From positions 20,416,001 through 20,480,000 of the forward strand of contig NW_027480422.1 of assembly GCF_051401765.1 (NCBI RefSeq): 64,000 bases of DNA, given 5' to 3'. The stretch comes from Calliopsis andreniformis (taxonomy: Eukaryota > Arthropoda > Insecta > Hymenoptera > Andrenidae). The position numbers and the translations under genes are program-made. The notes under the pieces are model-generated. The model searched no databases, was not told where the DNA came from, and saw only the letters and a list, made by a program, of their open reading frames with translations. This document shows, piece after piece, positions 25,951-39,080 of the stretch (the first letter of the stretch is position 1; each line of letters begins with the position of its first letter).

Positions 25951-27989
25951 ACGTTCCTGCCACCCTAGGCTTCACTCTAGGGCGTTGTTCCACCAGAACG
26001 CATAGTTCGGGACTTAGAATTTATCGCCAGAAGCATAAAATACAATAAAAACGCTACACTTTTTCCATCGTATAACAGGAATAATTGCAACCAGTGTGAA
26101 AGTGATGGTCATTTCTACGTTCCGGGCAACCTAGGCTTCATTCTAGGGCGTTCTTCCTCCAGAGCGAATAGCTAGGGCCTAAGAAGTCAACGCCAGAAGC
26201 ATAAACTGCAATATAAGTGCAACAGTCTTTCCATTGTATAAAATGAATAATTGCAAACAGTGTGGAAGTAATGGTTACTTCTACGTTCGGGGCAACCTAG
26301 GCTTCACTCTAGGGCGTTGCTCCACCAGATCGAATAGCAAGGGACTTAGAAGTCAACGCCAGAAGCATAAAATACAATAAAAATACCACAGTCTTTCCAT
26401 CGTATAAAATGTATAATTGCAAGCAATGTGAAGGTATTGGTCATTTCTACGTTCCGGGCAACCTAGGCTTCACCCCTGGGCGTTGCTCCGCCAGATCCAA
26501 TAGTTAGGACCCAAGGAGTCAGCGCCAGAAGCATAAAATACAAAATAGATACAACAGTTTTTCCATCGTATAACTGGAATAATTGCAACCGGTGTGAAGG
26601 TACAGGTCATTTCTACGTTCCGGGCAACCTAGGTTTCGCTCTAGGGCGTTGCTTCACCAGGTCGAATAGCTAGGGACTTAGAAGTCAACGCCAGAAGCAT
26701 AAATTACAATAAAAATTCAACAGTTTTTCCATCGTATAACAGGAATAATTGCAACCAGTGTGAAAGGTATGGTCATTTCTACGTTCCGGGCAACCTAGGC
26801 TTCACGCTAGGGCGTTCTTCCACCAGATCGAATAGTTAGGGCCTAACAAGTCAACGCCAGAAGCATAAACTGCAATATAAATGCAACAGTTTTTCCATTG
26901 TATAAAATGAATAATTGCAAACAGTGTGGAAGTAATGGTCATTTCTACGTTCCGGGCAACCTAGGCTTCACTATTGGGCGTTGCTCCATCACATCGAATA
27001 GCTGCGGCCTTGGAAGTCAACTCCAGAAGCATAAAATACAATATAAATACAACAGCTTTTCCATTGCATAAAACGAATGATTGCAAACAGTGTGAAAGTT
27101 ATGGTCATTTCCACTTTCCGGGCAACCTAGGCTTAACTCCAGGGCGTTGCTCCACCAGATCAAATAGATCGAGACTTTGTATACAACGCCAGAAGCATAA
27201 AATACAATAAAAATGCAACAGTTTTTCCATTGTATAACAGGAATAATTGCAACCAGTGTGAAAGTGATGGTCATTTCTACGTTCCTGCCACCCTAGGCTT
27301 CACTCTAGGGCGTTGTTCCACCAGAACGCATAGTTCGGGACTTAGAATTTATCGCCAGAAGCATAAAATACAATAAAAACGCTACACTTTTTCCATCGTA
27401 TAACAGGAATTAATGCAACCAGTGTGAAAGTGATGGTCATTTTTACGTTCCGGGCAACCTAGGCTTCACTCTAGGGCGTTCTTCCACCAGATCGAATAGC
27501 TAGGGCCTAAGAAGTCAACGCCAGAAGCATAAACTGCAATATAAATGCAACAGTCTTTCCATTGTATAAAATGAATAATTGCAAACAGTGTGGAAGTAAT
27601 GGTTACTTCTACGTTCGGGGCAACCTAGGCTTCACTCTAGCGCGTTGCTCCACCACATCGAATAGCAAGGGACTTAGAAGTCAACGCCAGAAGCATAAAA
27701 TACAATAAAAAATACCACAGTCTTTCCATCGTATAACGGGAATAACTGCAAAAAATGTGAACGTGATGGTCATTTCCACGTCCCGGGCAACCTAGGCTTC
27801 ACTCTAGGGCGTTGGTCCGCCAGATCTAATAGGTAGGGCCCAGGAAGTCAACGACAGAAGCATAAAATACAATAAAGATACAACAGCTTTTCCATCGTAT
27901 AACAGGAATAATTGTAACCAGAGTGAAGGTGATGGTCATTTCTACGTTCCGGGGAACCTAGGCTTCACCCTAGGGCGTTGCTCCACCAG

Positions 27990-30318
27990 ATCGAATAGCT
28001 AGGGCCTTAGAAGTCAATGCCAGAAGCATAAAATAAAATAAAGATAGAGCAGTTATTCCATTGTATAACAGGAATAATTACAACCAGTGCGAAAGAAATG
28101 GGCATTTCTACGTTCCGTGGAACCTAGCCTTCACTCTAGGGCGTTGCTCCACCAGGTCGAACAGTTGTGGCCTTAGAAAACAACTCCACACGCATAAATT
28201 ACAATAAAAATACAACAGTTTTACCATCGTATAACTGGCATAATTGCAACCAGTCTGAAAGATATGGTCATTTCTACGTTCCGGGCAACCCAGGCTTCAC
28301 TCTAGGGCGTTGGTCCACCACATCCAATAGTTAGGGCTTAGGAAGTCAACGCCAGAAGCACCAAATACAAAATAAATACAACAGGTTTTCCATCGTATAA
28401 AACGAATAATTGCAACCAGTGTGAAAGTAATGGCCATTTCTACGTTCCGGGCAACCTAGGCTTCACTCTAGGGCGTTGCTACACCAGAACGCATAGTTCG
28501 GGACTTAGAATTTATCGCCAGAAGCATAAAATACAATAAAAACGCTACACTTTTTCCATCGTATAACTGGAATAATTGCAACCGGTGTGAAGGTACAGGT
28601 CATTTCTACGTTCCGGGCAACCTAGGTTTCGCTCTAGGGCGTTGCTCCACCAGATCGAATAGCTAGGGACTTAGAAGTCAACGCCAGAAGCATAAAATAC
28701 AATAAAAACGCTACACTTTTTCCATCGTATAACAGGAATAATTGCAACCAGTGTGAAAGTGATGGTCATTTCTACGTTCCGGGCAACCTAGGCTTCACTC
28801 TAGGGCGTTCTTCCACCAGATCGAATAGCTAGGGCCTAAGAAGTCAACGCCAGAAGCATAAACTGCAATATAAATGCAACAGTTTTTCCATTGTATAAAA
28901 TGAATAATTGCAAACAGTGTGGAAGTAATGGTTACTTCTACGTTCGGGGCAACCTAGGCTTCACTCTAGGGCGTTGCTCCACCAGATCGAATAGCAAGGG
29001 ACTTAGAAGTCAACGCCAGAAGCATAAAATACAATAAAAATACCACAGTCTTTCCATCGTATAAAATGTATAATTGCAAGCAATGTGAAGGTAATGGTCA
29101 TTTCTACGTTACGGGCAACCTAGGCTTCACCCCTGGGCGTTGCTCCGCCAGATCCAATAGTTAGGACCCAAGAAGTCAGCGCCAGAAGCATAAAATACAA
29201 TATAGATACAACAGTTTTTCCATTGTATAGCATGAATAATTGCAACCAGAGTGAAAGTAATGGTTATTTCTACGTTTCGGGCGACCTAGGCTTCACTCTA
29301 GGGCGTTGCTCCACCATCTCGAATAGCTAGGGCCTTAGAAGTCAATGCCAGAAGCATAAAATAAAATAAAGATAGAGCAGTTATTCCATTGTATAACAGG
29401 AATAATTACAACCAGTGCGAAAGAAATGGGCATTTCTACGTTCCGTGCAACCTAGCCTTCACTCTAGGGCGTTGCTCCACCAGGTCGAACAGTTGTGGCC
29501 TTAGAAAACAACTCCACACGCATAAATTACAATAAAAATACAACAGTTTTACCATCGTATAACTGGCATAATTGCAACCAGTCTGAAAGATATGGTCATT
29601 TCTACGTTCCGGGCAACCCAGGCTTCACTCTAGGGCGTTGGTCCACCACATCCAATAGTTAGGGCTTAGGAAGTCAACGCCAGAAGCACCAAATACAAAA
29701 TAAATACAACAGGTTTTCCATCGTATAAAACGAATAATTGCAACCAGTGTGAAAGTAATGGCCATTTCTACGTTCCGGGCAACCTAGGCTTCACTCTAGG
29801 GCGTTGCTACACCAGAACGCATAGTTCGGGACTTAGAATTTATCGCCAGAAGCATAAAATACAATAAAAACGCTACACTTTTTCCATCGTATAACTGGAA
29901 TAATTGCAACCGGTGTGAAGGTACAGGTCATTTCTACGTTCCGGGCAACCTAGGTTTCGCTCTAGGGCGTTGCTCCACCAGATCGAATAGCTAGGGACTT
30001 AGAAGTCAACGCCAGAAGCATAAATTACAATAAAAATACAACAGTTTTTCCATCGTATAACAGGAATAATTGCAACCAGTGTGAAAGGTATGGTCATTTC
30101 TACGTTCCGGGCAACCTAGGCTTCACTCTAGGGCGTTCTTCCACCAGATCGAATAGTTAGGGCCTAACAAGTCAACGCCAGAAGCATAAACTGCAATATA
30201 AATGCAACAGTTTTTCCATTGTATAAAATGAATAATTGCAAACAGTGTGGTAGTAATGGTTACTTCTACGTTCGGGGCAACCTAGGCTTCACTCTAGGGC
30301 GTTGCTCCACCACATCGA
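27990..30318 (+). repeat. 8-monomer tandem repetition (1328-bp period)
   Basis: AAGATAGAGCAGTTATTCC occurs at 28041 and again at 29369, 1328 bp later. The match covers 27990-28990 with 29318-30318. It includes the AGTTGTGGCCTTAGAAAAC, GAACGCATAGTTCGGG and AACTGCAATATAAATGC monomers. The same 8-monomer spacing separates the anchors at 25646 and 26974. A further version of this series is present near 49080-49790. Confidence 0.82.
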
Positions 30319-32267
30319 ATAGCTACAGCCTTGGGAGTCAACGCCAGAGGCATTACATACAATATAAGTACGACAGATTTTCCATCGTATAAAACGAATA
30401 ATTGCAATCAGTATGAAGGTTATGGTCATTTCTACGTTCCGGGCAACATAGCCTTCACCCTAGGCGTTGCTCCACCAGATCCAATAGTTAGGGCCTAAGA
30501 AGTCAACGCCAGAAGCATAAAGTACAATAAAAATCTAACAGTTTGCCCATCGTATAACAGGAATAACTGCAACCAGTGTGAAAGTAATGGTCATTTCAAC
30601 GATACGGGCAACCTAGGCTTCACTCTAGGGCGTTGCTGCTCCACATCGAATAGCTGCGGCCTTACAAGTCAACGCCAGAAGGTTAAAATACAATATAAAT
30701 ACAACAGCTTTTCCATCGTATAAAACGAATAATTGCAATGAGTATGAAAGTTATGGTCACTTCTACGTTCCGGGCAACCTAGGCTTCACCCGAGGGCGTT
30801 GCTCCACCAGATCCAATAGTTAGTACCTAAGAACTCAACTACAGAAGCATGAAATACAAAATAGATACAACAGTTTTTCCATCGTATAACAGGAATAATT
30901 GCACCAGTGTGAAAGATATGGTCATTTCTGCGTTGCGGGCATCCCAGGCTTCACTCGTGGGCATTGCTCCCCCACATCGAATAGCTACGGCCTTAGAAGT
31001 CAACGCCATAACTATAAAAAACAGTATAAATACAACATTTTTTCCATCGTATAACAGGAATAAATGCAACCAGTGTGTAAGATATGGTCATTTTTACGTT
31101 CCGGGCAACATAGGCTTCACTCTAGGGCGTTTTTCGACCACATCGAATAGCTATGGCCTTAGAAGTCAACGACAGAGGCATAAAATGCAAAATAAATACA
31201 ACAGTTTTTCCATCGTATAACAAGAATAATTGCAACCAGCGTGAAAGTAATGATCATTTCGACGTTTCGGGCACCCTAGACTTATCTCTGAGGCATTGCT
31301 CCACCAGATCGAAGAGTTAGGATCTTAGAAATAAACGCCAGAAGCATAAAATACAAAATAAATACAACAGTTTTTCCATCGTATAAAATGAATAATTGCA
31401 ACCAGTGTGAAAGTAATGGTCATTTCTACGTTCCGGGCAACCTAGGCTTCACTATTGGGCGTTGCTCCATCACATCGAATAGCTGCGGCCTTAGAAGTCA
31501 ACTCCAGAAGCATAAAATACAATATAAATACAACAGCTTTTCCATTGCATAAAACGAATGATTGCAAACAGTGTGAAAGTTATGGTCATTTCTACTTTCC
31601 GGGCAACCTAGGCTTAACTCCAGGGCGTTGCTCCACGAGATCAAAAAGATCGATACTTTGTATACAACGCCAGAAGCATAAAATACAATAAAAATGCAAC
31701 AGTTTTTCCATTGTGTAACAGGAATAATTGCAACCAGTGTGAAAGTGATGGTCATTTCTACGTTCCTGCCACCCTAGGCTTCACTCTAGGGCGTTGTTCC
31801 ACCAGAACGCATAGTTCGGGACTTAGAATTTATCGCCAGAAGCATAAAATACAATAAAAACGCTACACTTTTTCCATCGTATAACAGGAATAATTGCAAC
31901 CAGTGTGAAAGTGATGGTCATTTCTACGTTCCGGGCAACCTAGGCTTCACTCTAGGGCGTTCTTCCACCAGATCGAATAGCTAGGGCCTAAGAAGTCAAC
32001 GCCAGAAGCATAAACTGCAATATAAATGCGACAGTTTATCCATTGTATAAAATGAATAATTGCAAACAGTGTGGAAGTAATGGTTACTTCTACGTTCGGG
32101 GCAACCTAGGCTTCACTCTAGGGCGTTGCTCCACCAGATCGAATAGCAAGGGACTTAGAAGTCAACGCCAGAAGCATAAAATACAATAAAAATACCACAG
32201 TCTTTCCATCGTATAAAATGTATAATTGCAAGCAATGTGAAGGTAATGGTCATTTCTACGTTCCGGG
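30140..32267 (+). repeat. Long-range duplicate, copy at 46394-48521 (offset 16254 bp)
   Basis: The offset is constant over about 2.1 kb. Both anchor monomers carry the rare GATCAAAAAGATCGA variant instead of GATCAAATAGATCGA. The match starts within the CACCAGATCGAATAGTTAGG monomer and ends where 32267 continues with CCACCTAGGCTTAACTCTGG, while the other copy continues with AACCTAGGCTTCACCCCTGG. Confidence 0.85.
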
Positions 32268-32876
32268 CCACCTAGGCTTAACTCTGGGGCATTGCTCCAC
32301 CAGATCGAATACATAGGGCCTTAGAAGTCAACGCCAGAAGCATAAAGTACAATCAAACTCCAACAGTTTGTCCATCGTATAACAGGAATAATTGCAACAA
32401 GCGTGAAGGTAATGGTCATTTCTACGTTCCGGGCAACCTAGGTTTTGCTCTAGGGCGTTGCTCCACCACATCGAATAGTTAGGGCCTAAGAAGTCAACGC
32501 CAGAAGCCTAAAGTACAATCAAAATCCAACAGTTTGTCCATCGTATAACAGGAATAATTGCAACAAGCGTGAAGGTAATGGTCATTTCTACGTTCCGGGC
32601 AACCTAGGTTTTGCTCTAGGGCGTTGCTCCACCAGATCGAATAGTTAGGGCCTCAGAAGTCAACGCCCGAAGCACAAAATACAAAATAAACAGAACAGTT
32701 TTTCCATTGTATAAAACGAATAATTGAAACCAGTGTGAAAGTTATGATCATTACTACGTTCCGCGCTACCTAGGCTTCACCCCTGGGCGTTGCTCCACCA
32801 GATCCAATAGTTAGGACCTAAGAAGTCAGCGCCAGAAGCATTAAATACAAAATAGATACAGCAGTTTTTCCATCGC

Positions 32877-35168
32877 ATATAATGTATATTTGCAAACAGT
32901 GTGAAAGTAACGCTCATTTCTACGTTCCGGGCATCCTAGGTTCCACTCTAAGGCGTTGCTCCACCAGATGGAATAGTTAGGATCTTAGAACTCGACGCCA
33001 GAAGCATAAAATACAACATAAGTACAACAGTTTTTCCATCGTATAACAGGAATAATTGCAACAAGTGTGAAAGTACAGGTCAGTGCTACGTTCCGGGCAA
33101 CCTAGGCTTCGCTCAAGGGCGTTGCTCCACCAGATCGAATAGTTAGCGCCTTAGAAGTCAACGCCCGAAGCATAATATACAAAATAAATAGAACAGTTTT
33201 TCCATTGTATAAATCGAATAATTGCAACCAGTGTGAAAGTTATGGTCATTTCTACGTTCCGGGCAACTTAGGCTTAACACTAGGGCGTTGCTCCACCAGG
33301 TCGAATAGTTAGGCCCTAAGAAGCCAACGCCAGAAGCATAAAATACAATATAAATCCAACAGCTTTTACATCGTATATGATGTATATTTGCAAACAGTGT
33401 GAAAGTAAAGGTCATTTCTACGTTCCGGGTAACCAAGGCTTAACTGTAGGGCGTTGCTCCACCAGATCGCATAGTTCGGGACTTAGAATTTAACGCCAGA
33501 AGCATAAAATACAATAACAACGCATCACTTTTTCCATCGTATAACTGGAATAATTGCAACCAGTGTGAAAGTAATGGCCATTTCTGCGTTCCGGGCAACC
33601 TAGGCTTCACTCTAGGGCGTTGCCCAACCACATCGATTTGCTACGGGCTTAGAAGTCACCGCCTGAAGCATAAAATACAATAAAAATAGAACAGTTTTTC
33701 CATCGTATAACAGGAATAATTGCAACAAATGTGAACGTGATGGTCATTACCACGTTCCGGGCAACCTAGGGTTCAGTCTAGGGCGTTGGTCCACCAGATC
33801 CAATACTCAGGGCCTAAGAAGTCAACGACAGAAGCACCAAATACAAAATAAATACAACAGTTTTTCCATCGTATCAAACGAATAATTGCAACCAGTGTGA
33901 AAGTTATGGTCATTTCTACGTTCCGGGCAACCTAGGCTTAACTCCAGGGCGTTGCTCCACCAGATCGAATAGTTAGGGCCTTAGACGTCAACGCCCGAAG
34001 CATAAAATACAAAATAAATAGAACAGTTTTTCCATTGTATAAAACGAATAATTGCAACCAGTGTGAAAGTTATGGTCATTTCTACGTTCAGGGAAACCTA
34101 GGCTTAACTGTAGGGCGTTGCTCCACCAGATCGAATCGCTAGGGACTTAGAAGTCAACGCCAGAAGCATAAAATACAATAAAAAGGCAACATTTTTTCCA
34201 TCGTATAAAAGGAATAATTGCAACCAGTGTGAAAGTAATGGTCATTTCTACGTTCCTGGCATCCTAGGTTTCTCTCTTGGGCGTTGCTCCACCACACCGA
34301 ATAGCTACGGACTTAGAAGTCAACTCCAGAAGCATAAAATACAATATAAATACAACAGTTTTCCATCGTATAAAATGAATGATTGCAAACAGTGTGAAAG
34401 TTGTGGTCATTTCTCCGTTCCGGGCATCTAGGCTTAACTGTAGGGCGTTGCTGCATCAGATAGCATAGTTAGGGACTTAGAATTTAACGCCAGAAGCATA
34501 AAATACAATAAAAATGCAACAGTGTTTCCATAGTATAACAAGAGTAATTGCAACCAGTGTGAAAGTACAGGTCATTTCTACGTTCCGGGCAACCAAGGCT
34601 TCGCTCTAGGGCCTTGCTCCTCCAGATCGAATAGCTAGGGACTTAGAAGGAAACGCTAGAGGCATAAAATACAATAAAAATGCAACAGTTTTTCCATCGT
34701 ATAACAGGAATAACTGCAACCAGTGTGAAAGTACTGGTCATTTCTATGTTCCCGGTAACCTAGGCTTCACTCTAGGGCGTTGCTCCACCAGATCGAATAG
34801 CTAGGGAATTAGAATTCAGCGCCAGAAGAATATAATACACCGTATGTACAACAGTTTTTCCATCGTATAAAATGTATAATTGCAAACAGTGAGAAAGTTC
34901 TGGTCATTTCAACGTTCCGGGCACCTAGGCTTCACTCTAGGGCGTTGCTCCACCAGACGGAATAGCTAGGGGCTTAGAATTCAACGCCAGAAGTATAAAA
35001 TACAACATAAGTACAACAGTTTTTCCATCGTATAAAAGGAATAATTGCAAACAGTGTGAAAGTTCTGGTCATTTCAACGTTCCGGGCACCTAGGCTTCAC
35101 TCTAGGGCGTTGCTCCACCAGACGGAATAGCTAGGGGCTTAGAATTCAACGCCAGAAGTATAAAATAC
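32877..35168 (+). repeat. Long-range duplicate, copy at 51453-53744 (offset 18576 bp)
   Basis: About 2.3 kb (14 monomers) is shared at constant offset. The copies keep rare variants such as GATGGAATAGTTAGGATC, ATTTGCTACGGGCTTAG, the GGGCATCTA base deletion near 34425, and AGTGAGAAAGTTCTGG. Differences are few; one is A at 32951 against C at 51527. Copies are separated by the homogenised blocks, which implies a recent copy event across at least 16 kb, or expansion of the material between two once-adjacent copies. Confidence 0.88.
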
Positions 35169-35223
35169 AACATAAGTACAACAGTTTTTCCATCGTATAA
35201 AATGTATAATTGCAAGCAGTGTG
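34894..35223 (+). repeat. Consecutive near-identical 165-bp monomers
   Basis: AAAGTTCTGG occurs at 34894 and 35059. The two monomers share CAACGTTCCGGGCACCTAGG (one A missing from the usual GGCAACC), AGACGGAATAGCTAGGGGC and ATTCAACGCCAGAAGTAT. A third neighbour has GGTCCGGGCACCTAGG, so the one-base-shorter form has spread locally. Confidence 0.8.
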
Positions 35224-37811
35224 AAGGTAATGGTCATTTCTACGGTCCGGGCACCTAGGCTTCACTCTAGGGCGTTGCTCCACCAGATCGAATAGCTAAG
35301 GACTTAGAATTCACCGCCAGAAGTATAAAATACAACATAAGTACAACAGTTTTTCCATCGTATAAAATGTATAATTGCAAGCAGTGTGAAGGTAATGGTC
35401 ATTTCTACGTTCCGGGCAACCTAGGCTTCACTCTAGAGCGTTGCTCCACCAGATCGAATAGCTAGGGACTTAGAAGTCACGCCAGAAGCATAAAGTACAA
35501 TAAAAATACAACAGTTTTTCCATCGTATAAAAGGAATAATTGCAACCAGTGTGAAAGTAATGGTCATTTCTACGTTCCGGGCAACCTGGGCTTCACTCTT
35601 GGGCGTTGCTCCATCACATCGAATAGCTGCGGCCTTAGAAGTCAACTCCAGAAGCATAAAATACAATATAAATACAACAGCTTTTCCATCGTATAAAATG
35701 AATGATTGCAAACAGTGTGAAAGTTATGGTCATTTCTCCGTTCAGGGCACCTAGGCTTAACTGTAGGGCGTTGCTGCACCAGATAGCATAGTTAGGGACT
35801 TAGAATTTAACGCCAGAAGCATAAAATACAATAAAAATGCAACAGTTTTTCCATATTATAACAGGAGTAATTGCAACCAGTGTGAAAGTACAGGTCATTT
35901 CTACGTTCTGGGCAACCTAGGCTTCGCTTAAGGGCGTTGCTCCACCAGATCGAATAGGTAGGGACTTAGAAGTCAACGCCTGAAGCATAAAGTACAATAA
36001 AAATACAACAGTTTTTCCATCGTATAAAAGGAATAATTGCAACCAGTGTGAAAGTACTGGTCATTTCTATGTTCCCGGTAACCTAGGCTTCACTCTAGGG
36101 CGTTGCTCCACCAGATCGAATAGCTAGGGACTTAGCGTTCAGCGCCAGAAGAATATAATACACCGTATGTACAACAGTTTTTCCATCGTATAAAATGGAT
36201 AATCGCAAACAGTGTGAAGGTAATGGCCATTTCTACGTTCCGGGCAATCTAGGCTTCACTCTAGGGCGTTGCTCCACCAGATCGAATAGCTAGGGCCTAA
36301 GAAGTTAACTCCAGAAGCATAATATACAATATAAATACAACAGTTTTTCCCTTGTATAACAGGAATAATTGCAACCAGTGTGATAGCTATGGTCATTTCT
36401 ACGTTCCGGGCAACCTAGGCTTCACTCTAGGGCGTTCTTCAACCAGATCGATTAGTTAGGGCTTAGGAAGTCAACGCCAGAAGCATAAACTGCAATATAA
36501 ATGCAACAGTTTTTCCATTGTATAAAATGAATAATAGCAAACAGTGTGCAAGTAATGGTTACTTCTACGTTCGGGGCAACGTAGGCTTCACTCTAGAGCG
36601 TTACTCCATCACATCGAATAGCTACTGCCTTAGGAGTCAACGCCAGAGGCATTACATACAATATAAGTACAACAGTTTTTCCATCGTATAAAACGAATAA
36701 TTGCAATCAGTATGAAGGTCATGGTCATTTCTACGTTCCGGGCAACATAGCCTTCACCCTAGGCGTTGCTCCACCAGATCCAATAGTTAGGGCCTAAGAA
36801 GTCAGCGACAGAAGCATAAAGTACAATAAAAATCCAACAGGTTGTCCATCGTATAACAGGAATAACTGCAACCAGTGTGAAAGTAATGGTCATTTCAACG
36901 ATACGGGCAACCTAGGCTTCACCCTAGGGCGTTGCTCGACCAGATCCAATAGTTAGTACCTAAGAACTCAACTACAGAAGCATAAAATACAAAATAGATA
37001 CAACAGTTTTTCCATCGTATAACAGGAATAATTGCAACCAGTGTGAAAGATATGGTCATTTCTGCGTTGCGGGCATCCTAGGCTTCACTCTAGGGCATTG
37101 CTCCCCCACATCGAATAGCTACGGCCTTAGAAGTCAACGCCATAACTATAAAAAACAGTATAAATACAACAGTTTTTCCATCGTATAGCAGGAATAATTG
37201 CAACCAGTGTGTAAGATATGGTCATTTTTACGTTCCGGGCAACATAGGCTTCTCTCTAGGGCGTTTTTCGTCCACATCGAATAGCTATGGCCTTAGAAGT
37301 CAACGACAGAGGCATAAAATGCAAAATAAATACAACAGTATTTCCATCGTATAACAAGAATAATTGCAACCAGCGTGAAAGTAATGATCATTTCGACGTT
37401 TCGGGCATCCTAGACTTAACTCTGAGGCATTGCTCCACCAGATCGGAGAGTTAGGATCTTAGAAATCAACGCCACAAGCATAAAATACAAAATAAATACA
37501 ACAGTTTTTCCATTGTATAAAACGAATAATAGCAGCCAGTGTGAAAGTTATGGTCATTTCTACGTTCCGGGAAACCTAGGCTTAACAGTAGGGCGTTGCT
37601 CCACCAGGTCGAATAGTTAGGGCCTAAGAAGTCAACGCCAGAAGCATAAAATACAATAGAAATACAACAGCTTTTACATCGTATAAAACGAATAATTGCA
37701 ATGAGTATGAAAGTTATGGTCATTTTTACGTTCCGGGCAACCTAGGCTTCACCCGAGGGCGTTGCTCCACCAGATCCAATAGTTAGTACCTAAGAACTCA
37801 ACTACAGAAGC

Positions 37812-38183
37812 ATGAAATACAAAATAGATACAACAGTTTTTCCATCGTATAACAGGAATAATTGCACCAGTGTGAAAGATATGGTCATTTCTGCGTTGCG
37901 GGCATCCCAGGCTTCACTCATGGGCATTGCTCCCCCACATCGAATAGCTACGGCCTTAGAAGTCAACGCCATAACTATAAAAAACAGTATAAATACAACA
38001 GTTTTTCCATCGTATAAAATGAATAATTGCAACCAGTGTGAAAGTAATGGTCATTTCTACGTTCCGGGCAACCTAGGCTTCACTATTGGGCGTTGCTCCA
38101 TCACATCGAATAGCTGCGGCCTTAGAAGTCAACTCCAGAAGCATAAAATACAATATAAATACAACAGCTTTTCCATTGCATAA
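37812..38183 (+). repeat. Fusion segment lacking two monomers
   Basis: In related copies the distance from the CATGAAATACAAAATAGAYAC monomer to the anchor is 605-606 bp (23051 to 23656, 25040 to 25646, 30849 to 31455, 42789 to 43395). Here it is 274 bp, a loss of 332 bp or exactly two monomers. The junction falls within CAGTTTTTCCATCGTATAA at about 38000-38017, after which TGAATAATTGC continues from the later monomer. Confidence 0.88.
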
Positions 38184-39080
38184 AACGAATGATTGCAAAC
38201 AGTGTGAAAGTTATGGTCATTTCTACATTCCGGGCAACCTAGGCTTAACTCCAGGGCGTTGCTCCACCAGATCAAATAGATCGAGACTTCGTATACAACG
38301 CCAGAAGCATAAAATACAATAAAAATGCAACAGTTTTTCCATTGTATAGCAGGAATAATTGCAACCAGTGTGAAAGTGATGGTCATTTCTACGTTCCTGC
38401 CACCCTAGGCTTCACTCTAGGGCGTTGTTCCACCAGAACGCATAGTTCGGGACTTAGAATTTATCGCCAGAAGCATAAAATACAATAAAAACGCTACACT
38501 TTTTCCATCGTATAACAGGAATAATTGCACCAGTGTGAAAGATATGGTCATTTCTGCGTTGCGGGCATCCCAGGCTTCACTCTTGGGCATTGCTCCCCCA
38601 CATCGAATAGCTACGGCCTTAGAAGTCAACGCCATAACTATAAAAAACAGTATAAATACAACAGTTTTTCCATCGTATAACAGGAATAATTGCAACCAGT
38701 GTGTAAGATATGGTCATTTTTACGTTCCGGGCAACATAGGCTTCACTCTAGGGCGTTTTTCGACCACATCGAATAGCTATGGCCTTAGAAGTCAACGACA
38801 GAGGCATAAAATGCAAAATAAATACAACAGTTTTTCCATCGTATAACAAGAATAATTGCAACCAGCGTGAAAGTAATGATCATTTCGACGTTTCGGGCAT
38901 CCTAGACTTATCTCTGAGGCATTGCTGCACCAGATCGAAGAGTTAGGATCTTAGAAATAAACGCCAGAAGCATAAAATACAAAATAAATACAACAGTTTT
39001 TCCATCGTATAAAATGAATAATTGCAACCAGTGTGAAAGTAATGGTCATTTCTACGTTCCGGGCAACCTAGGCTTCACTA
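38086..39080 (+). repeat. 6-monomer unit (995 bp), also at 39911-40905 and 44225-45219
   Basis: The unit runs anchor pair, CCTGCCACCCTAGG monomer, GAACGCATAGTTCGGG monomer, GCACCAGTGTG monomer, AACATAGGCTTCAC monomer, TGAGGCATTGCTGC monomer. It was created by a join in TTTTCCATCGTATAACAGGA at 38501-38520, where ACGCTACAC sequence meets GCACCAGTGTG sequence. The same join is present in all three copies, so they descend from one event. Confidence 0.87.

Larger units (their letters stand above)
16811..32270 (+). repeat. Block 3: nested higher-order repeats built around an anchor monomer
   Basis: A distinctive pair of monomers recurs: one with CACTATTGGGCGTTGCTCC, GAATAGCTGCGG and AACTCCAGAAGC, the next with CATTGCATAAAACGAATG, TACTTTCCGGGC and TTAACTCCAGGGCG. 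Taking the start of TTGGGCG-containing context as the anchor, it appears at 17022, 19344, 21334, 23656, 25646, 26974 and 31455. Spacings are 2322, 1990, 2322, 1990, 1328 and 4481 bp, which are 14, 12, 14, 12, 8 and 27 monomers. The block therefore has no single unit length. It is a mosaic of copies with whole-monomer gains and losses. Confidence 0.88.
32271..37800 (+). repeat. Block 4: diverged monomers between two higher-order blocks
   Basis: Monomers here are heterogeneous, with only local doublets: 32351 with 32517, 166 bp apart, and 34894 with 35059, 165 bp apart. An anchor-like pair is present near 35596-35754 but is diverged (GGGCTTCACTCTTGGGCG) and lacks one base in GGGCACCTAGG. The right part, 36392-37512, is the copy of 24450-25570. 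I see no gene and no non-satellite DNA. Confidence 0.85.
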
